Shown here: in pieces, positions 32,051 through 41,359 of the stretch
Layout of the letters: every line of letters begins with the position of its first letter
Numbering within the stretch: the first letter of the stretch is position 1
Origin: Gammaproteobacteria bacterium
GTDB taxonomy: Bacteria > Pseudomonadota > Gammaproteobacteria > Ga0077554 > Ga007554
Direction of reading: 5' to 3'
Assembly: GCA_021731145.1 (NCBI GenBank)
Contig: JAKFXX010000003.1
Coordinates: 1 to 64,000, forward strand
Length of the DNA stretch: 64,000 bases
Program-made: the position numbers and the translations under genes
Notes under the pieces: generated by a model
Databases searched by the model: none
What the model saw: the letters and a program-made list of their open reading frames with translations, nothing else
What the model was told of the DNA's origin: nothing

Positions 32051-33280
32051 TCACCTCGCATCGAGATAGTCGCTGTACCAAAGGCCACCCAAAGGCAAGC
32101 CTTCAGCCACGAGGTTTTTCACGTCTTCCAGCTCGGAGACGCGACGCACGGTGGAATATCCATCCGCGCCTTTCTCTAAGATCCACACTTCCTCGGGCGC
32201 CAGCGCATCAACAAAGTACGGCTGGTGTGTGGTCACGAAAATCTGCGGGGCATTCTTCTTGCCGGTGGCATGTAAACGGAACTCCTTGGCTAATGCCTCC
32301 AACAGCTTGTGATAGAGGCCGTTCTCGGGTTCTTCGATACAAATGAACGGTGGTGGGTCGGGATCTTCCAATAACAGTAGGTAAGCAAACACTTTTAGGG
32401 TGCCGTCTGACATCTGCTGGGCGAAAAACGGGTCCCCAAAAGCGCCGTCGTTAAAGCGCAGCAACACGCGTTTATCTTCCGTCACCTGTGTATCAATACT
32501 GGCAATCCCCGGAATCTTGGCCGCAATGCGGTCGAGGACGGCCTTGAATCGCGCTTTGTGCTCGCGCTCCATGAACTGCACTACGTTGCCAATGTTGTCG
32601 CCGTGGATGTTCAAATGCCGCTGTGGACCGGCGCTCGGTAGACTACGTGCCGCATCCGGATAGAAGTATGATAGATACCAGCCTTTAAGGAAGTCTCGAA
32701 AACGTTTGATACGCGGATGTTCCTTGAGCGTGCCCAGAGTGGCGATACCGAGTTGCCGGGTATCGGTCAGCTCCACGGGCGTCTGGGCGCGATCCTCCTC
32801 ACCTTCGACCTCTACAGCTTCTTCACCTGCCCAGACAGTGCCCTTGCCGTGGCTAAGTCGCAGGAACGGAAAGGGCCGACCGCGGGTTTGTCCCTTGCGC
32901 CGCTGCTTGAGCACCTCGGATTCAACAAAGGGGCGACCCGAGGTATCGAGCGCGATCGCCAATTCGTAGGTGATCGGTCGCTCATTGGGCGCTTCGCGGT
33001 AATAGATTTCAAACCGAACGGACTCATTCACCCCCATCGAGCGCAGGCGATCGAAGCCACCGCGCTGCTTCATGTCGCAGGCGCTTTCCACATCGGCAGA
33101 CAAACAATCCGCCACGAACCCGAAGGCATCGAACAAGGTGCTCTTGCCCACGCCGTTCTTGCCAATCACCACGGTGAAAGGCGTCAATGGTGCTTCGGTT
33201 TGCTGGCTGGAGAGTTTGCCCAATGTCACATCACGTAGCGCACGATAATTCTGTACTCGAAATCCTTCAATGACCGCCAT
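32051..33280 (-). CDS. AAA family (OLD/RecF-like) ATPase of a two-gene cassette
   Basis: A 409-residue ABC-type ATPase. Walker A is GKNGVGKS near residue 40 in a typical RecF/SMC-like N-terminus (VQNYRALRDVTL). The Walker B region is ICIEEPENGLYH, followed by the H-loop FVTTHQPYFVDAL. It is related to AAA_21 ATPases found with OLD or TOPRIM nucleases. A clean ribosome binding site (aaggagaaata) precedes the start. It is the first gene of the pair, and the cassette points against both neighbouring core operons, fitting insertion as a unit. Confidence 0.82.
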   Translation of the reverse strand: MAVIEGFRVQNYRALRDVTLGKLSSQQTEAPLTPFTVVIGKNGVGKSTLFDAFGFVADCLSADVESACDMKQRGGFDRLRSMGVNESVRFEIYYREAPNERPITYELAIALDTSGRPFVESEVLKQRRKGQTRGRPFPFLRLSHGKGTVWAGEEAVEVEGEEDRAQTPVELTDTRQLGIATLGTLKEHPRIKRFRDFLKGWYLSYFYPDAARSLPSAGPQRHLNIHGDNIGNVVQFMEREHKARFKAVLDRIAAKIPGIASIDTQVTEDKRVLLRFNDGAFGDPFFAQQMSDGTLKVFAYLLLLEDPDPPPFICIEEPENGLYHKLLEALAKEFRLHATGKKNAPQIFVTTHQPYFVDALAPEEVWILEKGADGYSTVRRVSELEDVKNLVAEGLPLGGLWYSDYLDAR

Positions 33281-33595
33281 TTATTTCTCCTTAGTGCGTG
33301 CTTTAAAAGTCCCTATCCAGGTAGTCTATGGAAAGGTAGGTAAGAGCCTCTATTTCTGCGTCGTGTTTTCGTTATATCAAAAACAAAAACACAAATCTTA
33401 CTTCACACCCAAATCGCCGCCGCCTCGACGGATTTTTAAAGCACACTCTCACGGAGCAACTGCTCGGAGACTGGCTAGGGACAATACGGATGGGTTTCGC
33501 AAAAGTCAATGGCTAGCAGTTTGCCCAACAGAGCTATTAAGTTTTCAGCACTGACGGGTCAAAGGCGGCTGTTCTTCCTTTGAAAAAGGAGGGCG
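33281..33595. other. Intergenic region with inverted repeats upstream of the ATPase cassette
   Basis: gtgctttaaaagtcc (33298-33312) recurs inverted at 33428-33442 with one mismatch, bounding about 145 AT-rich bases just upstream of the ATPase gene. A small hairpin (gagca-ac-tgctc) follows. This may be a MITE-like remnant or the operator of the cassette. No gene seen. Confidence 0.45.
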
Positions 33596-33700
33596 ATGAG
33601 AGACCATGGCGTCGAAAATACGTCCGATGTGATTCGCTATGACTACCCTCTCAAAATCAAGTATTATTACCGGGTTTCGCTATCAAGAGTGATCGAGTAA
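33596..33700 (+). CDS. Possible 34-residue small protein or leader before exbB
   Basis: An ATG at 33596 opens a 34-codon frame beginning MRDHGVENTSDVIRYDY and rich in basic and aromatic residues near the end (KIKYYYRVSLSRVIE). A near-ideal Shine-Dalgarno sequence (aaaaaggaggg) lies three bases upstream. The stop is ten bases before the exbB start. It could be a real small protein, a translational leader, or the remnant of a gene that once stood here. I do not recognise it. Confidence 0.4.
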   Translation: MRDHGVENTSDVIRYDYPLKIKYYYRVSLSRVIE

Positions 33701-33710
33701 GGAATCCTGC

Positions 33711-34364
33711 GTGTTTGAAATAGTTAAAGCCGGCGGCTGGGTGATGGTGCCAATCATATTGTGCTCCATCGCTGCGCTGGCGATTATTGGCGAGCGGCTC
33801 TGGTCGTTGCAGAAAAAACGCATTTGCCCCTCGCGCCTGGTGCCGCAGATCTGGCAATGGGTGAAGGACGGTCAGCTCGACGCCAGCCATGTGGCCTCGT
33901 TGCGCAAGGATTCTCCGCTGGGTCGCATCCTCGCGGCCGGTTTGGTGAATCTGCGCCGTGACCGTACAATCATGAAGGAGGCGATCGAGGACGTGGGCCG
34001 CCAGGTGGTGCCGGAACTTGAGCGCTACCTGAATACGCTGGGCACGATTGCGGCGATTTCACCGTTGTTGGGTCTGCTGGGTACGGTGACGGGCATTATC
34101 AGGGCTTTTCACGCCATTTCCGGGGGGGAGGGCATGGGCAGCCCCGCGCTGCTGGCGGGGGGTATTTCCGAGGCGTTGATCACAACCGCCGCAGGTCTGG
34201 TGGTGGCGATTCCCAGCCTGATGTTTTACCGCTACTTTCGCGGACGTGTGGACGAGCTGGTGGTCTACATGGAGCAAGAATCCCTTAAAATGGTTGAGAT
34301 GCTGCACGGCGAGCGCGACGGCGAAAAAGAGGCCACGCCCGTGGCGCGGAAGAAGCTCGCGTGA
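33711..34364 (+). CDS. exbB: MotA/TolQ/ExbB proton channel family protein
   Basis: A 217-residue inner-membrane protein with three membrane segments (about 10-30, 110-130, 155-175) and the conserved LGLLGTVTGIIRAF in the second. With the ExbD-like partner it forms a proton-driven motor, either energising TonB-type uptake or maintaining the envelope. In this operon, before msbA-lpxK, the physiological partner is uncertain. The start is GTG at 33711 after aagga. Confidence 0.88.
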   Translation: MFEIVKAGGWVMVPIILCSIAALAIIGERLWSLQKKRICPSRLVPQIWQWVKDGQLDASHVASLRKDSPLGRILAAGLVNLRRDRTIMKEAIEDVGRQVVPELERYLNTLGTIAAISPLLGLLGTVTGIIRAFHAISGGEGMGSPALLAGGISEALITTAAGLVVAIPSLMFYRYFRGRVDELVVYMEQESLKMVEMLHGERDGEKEATPVARKKLA

Positions 34365-34783
34365 ATTTTCGCAAGTCCCGCAGAGAAGAACCCGATGTCA
34401 ACCTTATCCCACTGGTCGATGTTGCACTCCTGCTGGTGGTGTTTTTTATGCTTTCCACCACATTCAACAAACAGTCCGCGATTACCCTCAATCTGCCGGA
34501 GGCCTCCGCCGAGCATCGTCAGGGGCCGAAAAAGCCGCTGGAAATTACCATTGACGCTGAAGGGAGTTTCTATGTCAATCAGCAACGGGTGATCAATACC
34601 CAGCTTGAGACCCTGAAGCAGGCGATACACGCGGCGGCGGGCGATGACACGAAAACCCCACTACTGATCAGTGCTGACGCCAAGACCGCGCATCAGGCTG
34701 TCGTTACCGCCATGGATGCCGCAGGCCAGCTTGGTTTTGTTCATCTTTCACTGGCCACTACGCAAAAGCCAGCTCGCCAATAA
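34361..34783 (+). CDS. exbD: ExbD/TolR-type biopolymer transport protein
   Basis: A 140-residue protein with one N-terminal membrane segment carrying the functional Asp (NLIPLVDVALLLVVFFM) and a periplasmic C-terminal domain. It is the proton-pathway partner of the adjacent ExbB-like subunit. The GTG start overlaps the upstream stop (GTGA), so the pair is translationally coupled. Confidence 0.9.
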   Translation: MNFRKSRREEPDVNLIPLVDVALLLVVFFMLSTTFNKQSAITLNLPEASAEHRQGPKKPLEITIDAEGSFYVNQQRVINTQLETLKQAIHAAAGDDTKTPLLISADAKTAHQAVVTAMDAAGQLGFVHLSLATTQKPARQ

Positions 34784-34789
34784 TCAATA

Positions 34790-36547
34790 ATGACTGATTC
34801 ATCTCCCCCTAGCGCCTCCGTGGTATATCGCCGTCTTCTTGGATATGCGCGGCCCTACTGGAAAATCTTCGCCGTCTCCATCGTTGCCATGGTGTTTCTG
34901 GCGGCCACCGACACCGGCTTTGCTGCGCTGATGAAACCCATGCTGGACGGCAGTTTCGTAAACAAAGACCCGGATACCATCCGCATCATTCCACTGGCAA
35001 TCATCGGACTATTTATCTTGCGCGGTGTCAGTGGATTTATATCCTCCTACGGGATGACCTGGGTGGGGCGGCAGGTGATTAACAATCTGCGCCGGGAGAT
35101 GTTTGAGCATATGCTGCGTCTGCCCGCCGGGTTTTATGACAAAAGCTCTTCTGGGCAGTTGATTGCAAAATTGGTCTATGATGTGGAGCAAGTCGCGGAG
35201 GCATCCACCAGTGTGTTGACCGTTGTTGTTCGGGATACCCTGACCATCGCCGGCCTGCTGGCCTGGATGTTTTACCTGAACTGGATGCTGGCCATCACCT
35301 TCATGTTGACCGGTCCTCTCATTGCATTGTTGGTGGTCTACGTGAACAGGCGTTTCCGGCGCATCAGTGGCCGTATCCAGGCAAGCATGGGCGGCGTTAC
35401 CGAGGCGGTAGGTCAGGCTATTGACGGGCAGCGTGTCATCAAGATTTTCGGCGGTCAGCGCCACCAGGCGGAAATTTTTGACAACGTGAACGCAGTCAAC
35501 CGGCGCCAGCACATGAAAATGACGGCGACGCGGGAAGCGAGTGTGCCTTTGGTTCAACTGGTTGCGGGGTCTGCACTGGCCGGCATCATCTATTTGGCGA
35601 CCATGGATTCCATGCTGGCAAAGATCACGGTGGGCACGTTTATGTCGTTCATCGTCGCCATGACCATGCTGCTCACACCGCTCAAGCGCCTGACCACTAT
35701 TCATTCCTCGATACAGCGTGGCATCGTTGCCTCGGAAAGCATTTTTGGCCTGCTGGATTGTGAGGCGGAAAAGGATACCGGTACTGCACGCATCGAGCGT
35801 GCGCGTGGCGCCATCGAATACGGCAATGTCTCGTTTGCCTATGACGCCACGAAGGGCGGGGTACTGGAAAATATCAATCTGAAGATTGAGCCCGGCCAGA
35901 CGGTTGCATTTGTCGGGCGCTCCGGTAGCGGTAAAACAACATTGGTTAGCCTGTTGCCACGTTTTTATGACCTGACCACAGGCTGTATCACACTTGACGG
36001 TTGCGACATACGCGACTTCAAGCTTGAGGACCTGCGCAATCAAATCGCGTTGGTAGGTCAGGATGTGACCCTGTTCAATGACACCATCGCCAATAACATT
36101 GCCTATGGGCGTCAGAGTGGCGTGAGCGAGACGGATATCATTCGTGCCGCCGAGGCGGCACATGCGATGGAGTTTATTCGTAAGCTGCCGCAGGGTTTGC
36201 AGACCATCGTCGGTGAGAAGGGCATGATGTTGTCCGGTGGCCAGCGCCAGCGCCTGGCGATTGCCCGTGCTCTGCTGAAGGACGCGCCTGTGCTGATTCT
36301 CGATGAGGCCACTGCCTCGCTGGATACCGAGTCAGAACGCATGATCCAGGCCGCGCTTGCCCAGCTTGTGCGCAATCGCACCACGCTGATTATCGCTCAT
36401 CGCCTCTCCACCATTGAACAGGCGGATGTGATTGTGGTGATGGATGCTGGGCGGATCGTGGAGCAGGGCAGGCACGCCGAACTGCTGGCGCGCGGCGGGC
36501 ATTACGCCAGCCTGCATCGCATGCAGTTTGCTGCGGAGATCAGTTAA
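34790..36547 (+). CDS. msbA: Lipid A export ABC transporter MsbA
   Basis: A 585-residue half-transporter: six membrane helices (about 1-310) and an ATPase with Walker A GRSGSGKTT, signature LSGGQRQRLAIARAL, Walker B LILDEATASLD and the H-loop IIAHRLST. It flips lipid A-core across the inner membrane. It begins six bases after exbD and is followed five bases later by lpxK, a classical gammaproteobacterial lipid A cluster. Confidence 0.94.
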   Translation: MTDSSPPSASVVYRRLLGYARPYWKIFAVSIVAMVFLAATDTGFAALMKPMLDGSFVNKDPDTIRIIPLAIIGLFILRGVSGFISSYGMTWVGRQVINNLRREMFEHMLRLPAGFYDKSSSGQLIAKLVYDVEQVAEASTSVLTVVVRDTLTIAGLLAWMFYLNWMLAITFMLTGPLIALLVVYVNRRFRRISGRIQASMGGVTEAVGQAIDGQRVIKIFGGQRHQAEIFDNVNAVNRRQHMKMTATREASVPLVQLVAGSALAGIIYLATMDSMLAKITVGTFMSFIVAMTMLLTPLKRLTTIHSSIQRGIVASESIFGLLDCEAEKDTGTARIERARGAIEYGNVSFAYDATKGGVLENINLKIEPGQTVAFVGRSGSGKTTLVSLLPRFYDLTTGCITLDGCDIRDFKLEDLRNQIALVGQDVTLFNDTIANNIAYGRQSGVSETDIIRAAEAAHAMEFIRKLPQGLQTIVGEKGMMLSGGQRQRLAIARALLKDAPVLILDEATASLDTESERMIQAALAQLVRNRTTLIIAHRLSTIEQADVIVVMDAGRIVEQGRHAELLARGGHYASLHRMQFAAEIS

Positions 36548-36552
36548 CGCGC

Positions 36553-37545
36553 ATGCAGCGGCTGGATCATTATTGGTACAGCAATAATCCCATATCGGTC
36601 TTGCTGGCGCCCCTGTCCTGGCTGTTCTGTCTGGTGGCCATACTGCGCCGCACCGCCTATCGTGCCGGATTGCGCAAGGTCACGCGGCTGCCCGTGCCGG
36701 TAATCGTGGTTGGAAATATCAGTGTCGGCGGCACTGGCAAAACGCCGTTGGTGGCGTGGCTGGTTGAGCATCTCAAACAGGCAGGGTATGCACCCGCCAT
36801 TGTCAGCCGTGGCTATGGCGGCACGGCCCGCCAGTGGCCACAACAGGTGAATGCAGACAGTGACCCCGCCCTGGTGGGGGATGAGGCAGTGCTGTTGGCG
36901 CGGCGCTGTGGATGCCCGATGGCAGTTGCGCCGAATCGCGTTGCCGCAGCAAGAAAGGTGCTGGAAAGCGCGGAGTGCGACATCATTATCTCCGATGATG
37001 GTCTGCAACACTATGCGCTGGGCCGTGATATGGAAATCGCAGTGATCGACGGCACACGCCGCTTCGGTAACGGTTATTGTCTGCCCGCAGGGCCGTTGCG
37101 CGAGCCGCAAGGCCGATTAAAGAGCGTGGATCTGGTCGTGGTGAACAACGGGCAGGCAGGGCAAGGCCAGTTTGCCATGCGACTGCGTAGTGGTTTGATC
37201 CGTAATGTATGCGATGAATCCATGATGCGTCAGCCTGCGGATTTTCAGGGGCAGGTTATCCACGCGGTTGCAGGCATTGGCCATCCGGCGCGGTTTTTTG
37301 ACCACCTCAAGAGTCTCGGAATGACCATCATCGAACATGCTTTTCCGGATCACCATCCGTTTGTGGCGCAGGACATTCAATTCGGCGACAATGCGCCTGT
37401 TATCATGACCGAAAAAGACGCGGTAAAATGCCGCAGGTTTGGCGGTGCGCAGCACTGGTATCTGCCGGTGGATGCAGAACTGGATGAGGATTTTGGCAAG
37501 CAATTGCTTAACTTGCTGGCGTTAAGGAAGGTGAAAAATGGATAA
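36553..37545 (+). CDS. lpxK: Tetraacyldisaccharide 4'-kinase LpxK
   Basis: A 330-residue membrane-associated kinase that phosphorylates the 4' position of the lipid A precursor. The P-loop reads [13 protein letters not shown], followed by the family motifs IVSRGYGG and DDGLQHYAL, and HPFVAQD with TEKDAVKC near the C-terminus. Its end overlaps the next small gene by eight bases. Confidence 0.94.
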   Translation: MQRLDHYWYSNNPISVLLAPLSWLFCLVAILRRTAYRAGLRKVTRLPVPVIVVGNISVGGTGKTPLVAWLVEHLKQAGYAPAIVSRGYGGTARQWPQQVNADSDPALVGDEAVLLARRCGCPMAVAPNRVAAARKVLESAECDIIISDDGLQHYALGRDMEIAVIDGTRRFGNGYCLPAGPLREPQGRLKSVDLVVVNNGQAGQGQFAMRLRSGLIRNVCDESMMRQPADFQGQVIHAVAGIGHPARFFDHLKSLGMTIIEHAFPDHHPFVAQDIQFGDNAPVIMTEKDAVKCRRFGGAQHWYLPVDAELDEDFGKQLLNLLALRKVKNG

Positions 37546-37717
37546 AAAATTACTCGATATTCTTGTGTGTCCCATCTGCAAGAGTCCGCTTGTTTACAAA
37601 AAGGCGGAAGCGGAACTGATCTGTAAGGCAGATCGCCTGGCCTATCCAATCCGCGACGAAATCCCTGTCATGCTGGAAGAAGAGGCGCGTAAACTGGGTG
37701 CGGATGAGGAAGTCTGA
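37538..37717 (+). CDS. Trm112-family small zinc-ribbon-like protein
   Basis: A 59-residue protein beginning [15 protein letters not shown], with a CPxC pair, then [12 protein letters not shown] and a conserved [12 protein letters not shown]. This is the YcaR-type protein encoded between lpxK and kdsB. The family shares the Trm112 zinc-binding fold, and its role here is unknown. The start overlaps the lpxK end by eight bases, and kdsB begins two bases after its stop. Confidence 0.92.
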   Translation: MDKKLLDILVCPICKSPLVYKKAEAELICKADRLAYPIRDEIPVMLEEEARKLGADEEV

Positions 37718-37719
37718 CG

Positions 37720-38475
37720 GTGTTCCGTGTCATCATCCCCGCACGCCACGCGTCCAGCCGATTGCCCGGCAAGCCACTGCTTGATATTGGCGGTAAGCCC
37801 ATGATTCAGCACGTCTATGAACGCGCGCTGGAAAGCGGCGCTGCCGAGGTGGTGGTGGCCACTGATGACGAGCGCATCCGCAGCGTGGCCGAGGGCTTTG
37901 GTGCGCATGTGTGCATGACTGCAACGCATCACCCTTCAGGTACCGACCGCCTCGCCGAAGTGGCGCGGCTGCTGGGGTATGCCGACGATCAAATTATCGT
38001 CAACCTGCAAGGCGATGAACCCCTCATGCCGCCCGCGCTGATCCGCCAGGTTGCCGAAAATCTGCAAGCGCACTCGCAGGCCAGCATCGCCACGTTGTGC
38101 GAGCGCATCAAGTCCGCAGGCGAGCTGTTTGATCCGCATCTCGTGAAAGTTGTGATGGATAAACAGGGTTATGCCCTGTATTTCAGCCGCGCCGCCATCC
38201 CCTGGGACCGCGATGCCTTCACCGCGACCACCGGCGAACTGCCCGCCCGCTCTGAACACTACCGGCACATCGGCCTGTACGCCTATCGCGCCGCCTTCCT
38301 CCAGGACTACGTCCAATGGCCGCTGTGCGTGCTGGAACAGACTGAATCCCTGGAGCAGCTAAGAGCCTTGTGGCGGGGCTGCAAGATTCATGTTGCCGAG
38401 ACTCTGGAGCCGCCGGGGATTGGCGTTGATACGGAGGAGGATTTGCTGCGGGTACGGCGGGTGCTTGGGGGTTAA
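37720..38475 (+). CDS. kdsB: 3-deoxy-manno-octulosonate cytidylyltransferase KdsB
   Basis: A 251-residue enzyme that activates Kdo as CMP-Kdo for lipopolysaccharide core assembly. The nucleotide-binding start [16 protein letters not shown], the NLQGDEP segment and the C-terminal [10 protein letters not shown] are typical. It uses a GTG start, two bases after the preceding gene. The stop codon abuts the structured repeat at 38476. Confidence 0.95.
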   Translation: MFRVIIPARHASSRLPGKPLLDIGGKPMIQHVYERALESGAAEVVVATDDERIRSVAEGFGAHVCMTATHHPSGTDRLAEVARLLGYADDQIIVNLQGDEPLMPPALIRQVAENLQAHSQASIATLCERIKSAGELFDPHLVKVVMDKQGYALYFSRAAIPWDRDAFTATTGELPARSEHYRHIGLYAYRAAFLQDYVQWPLCVLEQTESLEQLRALWRGCKIHVAETLEPPGIGVDTEEDLLRVRRVLGG

Positions 38476-38615
38476 GGGCACCTCTATAAACTCGCTAAAG
38501 CCGCGATGGCGGCGTTGAAAATAGGCTCAAAATGCTCATTTACTCCGTGTAAACTCCGCTTTTTCGCCCATTTTCGCCTTGCCCTCGCGCCTTGATCGAA
38601 TTTATAGAGGCACCC
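38476..38615. repeat. Structured dispersed repeat, copy B, filling a convergent gap
   Basis: gggcacctctataaa (38476-38490) pairs with tttatagaggcaccc (38601-38615) apart from two positions. An inner stem (gaaaataggc with gcccattttc) and an apical hairpin (tttac-tccgt-gtaaa) lie inside. It is homologous to the element at 11296-11438 in the non-stem segments. The repeat begins at the first base after the kdsB stop and ends at the base before the convergent stop, so it may act as a bidirectional terminator. Confidence 0.75.
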
Positions 38616-38897
38616 TTAGGCGTCCAGCAAATTCAGATCCAAAAACACCGGATTGAGTTCGGTTTTGTCGCCGCTCAGGACGGGGATAGTGAAGGTAGAG
38701 GGCACGCGGCGGTGAGCCTCGCCGAGCTGATCTGGCTGGATCATGGTGTGTCTCTCGCAATCCTGAAGGATCAGGGCGGGCTCATCCTCCAGCACCTCGA
38801 TAATCTGGCAGCGCGCGCCGTTATAGTTGACATGCAGGCCAATCAGGCCGCGCAATTGCGTCAGGGAACAAGACGGGCTGAAATCAGGGTATGTCAT
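38616..38897 (-). CDS. Conserved hypothetical protein
   Basis: A 93-residue soluble protein convergent with kdsB. A central strand-rich part (LIGLHVNYNGARCQIIEVLEDEPALILQD) resembles a small beta-barrel (SH3- or KOW-like) fold, followed by HRRVPSTFTIPVLS. No catalytic motif, membrane segment or signal peptide is seen. I cannot assign a function. Confidence 0.65.
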   Translation of the reverse strand: MTYPDFSPSCSLTQLRGLIGLHVNYNGARCQIIEVLEDEPALILQDCERHTMIQPDQLGEAHRRVPSTFTIPVLSGDKTELNPVFLDLNLLDA

Positions 38898-38968
38898 GGC
38901 TCTATGCTAAGAGTAGTAAGATTGAAAAGCAAGGTAAGGGTTTAAACCACCGTATTCCGGAGTAGAAA

Positions 38969-39442
38969 ATGGTACGTGTTTTATTCGTTTGTATGGGTAA
39001 TATCTGCCGTTCGCCGACGGCTGAGGGTGTGTTTCGCAATCTTGTGATCCAGCATGGCCTGGAGTCCATAGTCGAGATCGATTCGGCGGGTACGCACGCC
39101 TATCACATTGGTCATGAGCCGGACCGGCGTTCCCAGGCGGCGGCGTTGCGGCGTGGGGTTGATCTCAGCCCGCAACGCGCGCGCCGGGTGGAGGTAGCGG
39201 ATTTCGAAACCTTCGATTACGTCCTGGCGATGGATGAGGAAAATCTCGATAACTTGCGCGTGGTGTGTCCACCCGGCTATGAGCACAAACTCAAGCTGTT
39301 CCTGGAATATGCCCCACACCTCAGTGAGAAGGAAGTGCCCGACCCCTATTATGGTGGGCTCACCGGTTTCGAGCGTGTGCTGGACCTGATTGAAGCGGCT
39401 GCTGAGGGGTTGATAACAGAAGTCAGGAGACCTCGACGTTGA
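38969..39442 (+). CDS. Low-molecular-weight protein-tyrosine phosphatase
   Basis: A 157-residue phosphatase. The P-loop CMGNICRS (C8 to R14, the CX5R motif) is at the N-terminus, and the general-acid Asp lies in VPDPYYGG near residue 125. Such enzymes either regulate capsule/exopolysaccharide tyrosine kinases (Wzb type) or act in general dephosphorylation. No Wzc-like kinase lies next to it, so its substrate is open. A strong terminator follows. Confidence 0.9.
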   Translation: MVRVLFVCMGNICRSPTAEGVFRNLVIQHGLESIVEIDSAGTHAYHIGHEPDRRSQAAALRRGVDLSPQRARRVEVADFETFDYVLAMDEENLDNLRVVCPPGYEHKLKLFLEYAPHLSEKEVPDPYYGGLTGFERVLDLIEAAAEGLITEVRRPRR

Positions 39443-39533
39443 GGGCCGGGCCGGCGCTTTTTTCACATATAAACGGGGTTCTGCCATGCGCCACAAAAAA
39501 AGATTAAGCTTTTCACTTAACTCACACTACATG

Positions 39534-39573
39534 AAAAGCGCCGGTCATTCCAGGGAATGACCGGCGCTTTTTT
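39534..39573 (+). terminator. Strong intrinsic terminator after the phosphatase gene
   Basis: A long GC-rich stem (aaaagcgccggtcattcc at 39534-39551 with its complement ending near 39571) is followed by a run of T. The A-run on the other side lets it work in both directions, so it can also serve the convergent subtilase gene. Confidence 0.85.
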
Positions 39574-39595
39574 TATAGTGGGGGTAGCGGTTTTT

Positions 39596-41359
39596 TTACC
39601 TTAAAACCTGTATGGAAGTAGTTGTCTTGTTCCCTGCGGCGTCTTCCGCAACCGCGCTAATAGTATTCCACCTATTCAAAGCCTGCCCCGTTTTCCATCT
39701 GTAGGACAGCGTGTTGGAGGTGGTGGCACTCCTTATCGCTCCGTTGATGTATAAACTTAGCTTGGTGACGGCTACATTGTCGGCTGCTGCCAGCCGGATG
39801 GTGACGGCTGATCCCACAGTGCTGCCGTTAGTGGGGTTGGTGATGCTGGCGGTCGGCGGGGAGGTGTCCGATTTGGCCAACGTATTGGCGACGGTGACAC
39901 TGACCGATTTGGAGGCCCCCTGGTTGCCAGCGGCATCCACTGCGTTGGCTGTCAATTGAACGGTTCCGTCTGGAGTGAGCGTGGAGTCCCAGCTAAATGA
40001 ATAGGGCGCGGTGGTGTCGCTGGCCAGTAATTTTCCGTTGGCAAGAAGATCCACGCGGGTGACGCCGATGTTGTCACTCGCGTTTACGCTCACGGGCACT
40101 ATGCCAGACACCGTGCCGCCAGTGGGCGAGGCGATGGAGGTTGTGGGAGCTTGGGTATCGAGCGTCTGGGTTTGAGTGGCTTTGAGTACCGCTGCTGCGG
40201 CGTTGATTCGGCCATAGCCGTAATAGGTGTCGTAACCGGCCGTTCCCAGATCATCTGCGGTTGAAGTCATGATGTTCTCTACCTGGGAAGGCTGAAGAGC
40301 GGTGTTGGCGGACATGACGAGTGCGACCACGCCGGCAGTGGCAGGGCTGGCGAACGAGGTGCCGGAGGGCGTGGAATAGCCACCGCCTCTGGCCGTGGTC
40401 CAGATGCTCGCGCCGGGGGCCGAGAGATCAATGAATTCTCCATAGGTTGACCAGCTTGTGCGGGCGTCAGTGCTGTCTGTGGCGGAAACAGAGAGCATGG
40501 CCGCGTTTGGTGCGGTGGCGTCATAAACGCCGCTGTTGCCGCCCGCAACCACGACGACACCTCCTTTGTTTCTCATGTATTGGGCTGCACTCTGCACGGC
40601 GGCGCTGCCGGATACGCCATAGCTGATGTTGGCAACGCGTGCGCCGTTGTCCGCCGCCCATGTGAGACCGCTGGCGATGGTGCTGAAAGAGGCGTAGCCA
40701 TCCGGCTGGCTGATGCGCACCGGCATGATCCTGGTTTGCCACGCGATGGATGTGACGCCTGTGGCGTTATTGCTGGCGGCTGCCACCACGCCGGCGACCT
40801 GTGTGCCATGGCCGTGGACATCCGAGGCGTCGCTGTTGTTGTCGTACATATTCCAGCCGGGGACCATTTGCCCGGCCAGATCCGGATGGCTTGGATCAAC
40901 GCCTGTGTCGAGAATGGCCACGGTGATGCCTGTGCCGCGCGAGGTATCCCATGCGGTGGGGGCCTGGATCTTCGACAGATGCCATGCGTTGCCATAATAG
41001 GGGTCGTTGGCTGTGGTCGCGGTCAGGGGTACCAGCCGGTCGAGTTCTGCAAATTTAATATGACGATGACGCGACAATATTTTTGATACCGCAACTTCAT
41101 CCGCTTGGGGGGGCAGTTCCACAATCTGGAAGTTGGTGCGCGGGATGTGGCGCATGGCGCGTCCGCCGTGGGGTTTGATGATTTTGTCCAGTTCAAGGCC
41201 TGATAGCCCGGCGCGTGGCTGGATGAGTATCCGGTGTGGTACCCACTGATCAGGCGCCGGAGCAGCGGTGGCCGTCATTGCTGCGGTCATCAGGGTAGTA
41301 GTTGTGATTATGGTGGATAGCGTTGCTACGGAAGCCAGGCGTGACTTTAATCTGTTCAT
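39596..41359 (-). CDS. Secreted subtilisin-like (S8) serine protease with Ig-like domains
   Basis: A 587-residue protein with a signal peptide (about 1-33), a propeptide-like inhibitor region (about 40-110) and an S8 catalytic domain. The catalytic triad is D151 (ILDTGVD), H184 (HGHGTQVAG) and S335 (SGTSFASP), with the oxyanion Asn in AGGNSG. Two Ig-like repeats follow (about 405-495 and 500-587), each with PTxSI, SxNGxTV-like and DNxGVT/VAVT patterns and a final AAGN segment. It is probably an exported protease that is displayed or binds matrix. The gene runs against the terminator at 39534. Confidence 0.92.
   Translation of the reverse strand: MNRLKSRLASVATLSTIITTTTLMTAAMTATAAPAPDQWVPHRILIQPRAGLSGLELDKIIKPHGGRAMRHIPRTNFQIVELPPQADEVAVSKILSRHRHIKFAELDRLVPLTATTANDPYYGNAWHLSKIQAPTAWDTSRGTGITVAILDTGVDPSHPDLAGQMVPGWNMYDNNSDASDVHGHGTQVAGVVAAASNNATGVTSIAWQTRIMPVRISQPDGYASFSTIASGLTWAADNGARVANISYGVSGSAAVQSAAQYMRNKGGVVVVAGGNSGVYDATAPNAAMLSVSATDSTDARTSWSTYGEFIDLSAPGASIWTTARGGGYSTPSGTSFASPATAGVVALVMSANTALQPSQVENIMTSTADDLGTAGYDTYYGYGRINAAAAVLKATQTQTLDTQAPTTSIASPTGGTVSGIVPVSVNASDNIGVTRVDLLANGKLLASDTTAPYSFSWDSTLTPDGTVQLTANAVDAAGNQGASKSVSVTVANTLAKSDTSPPTASITNPTNGSTVGSAVTIRLAAADNVAVTKLSLYINGAIRSATTSNTLSYRWKTGQALNRWNTISAVAEDAAGNKTTTSIQVLR

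Noticed and set aside
35009-36163. A 384-residue open frame antisense to msbA
   Set aside because: The composition is that of a complement frame, with no domain, and msbA on the other strand is unambiguous.
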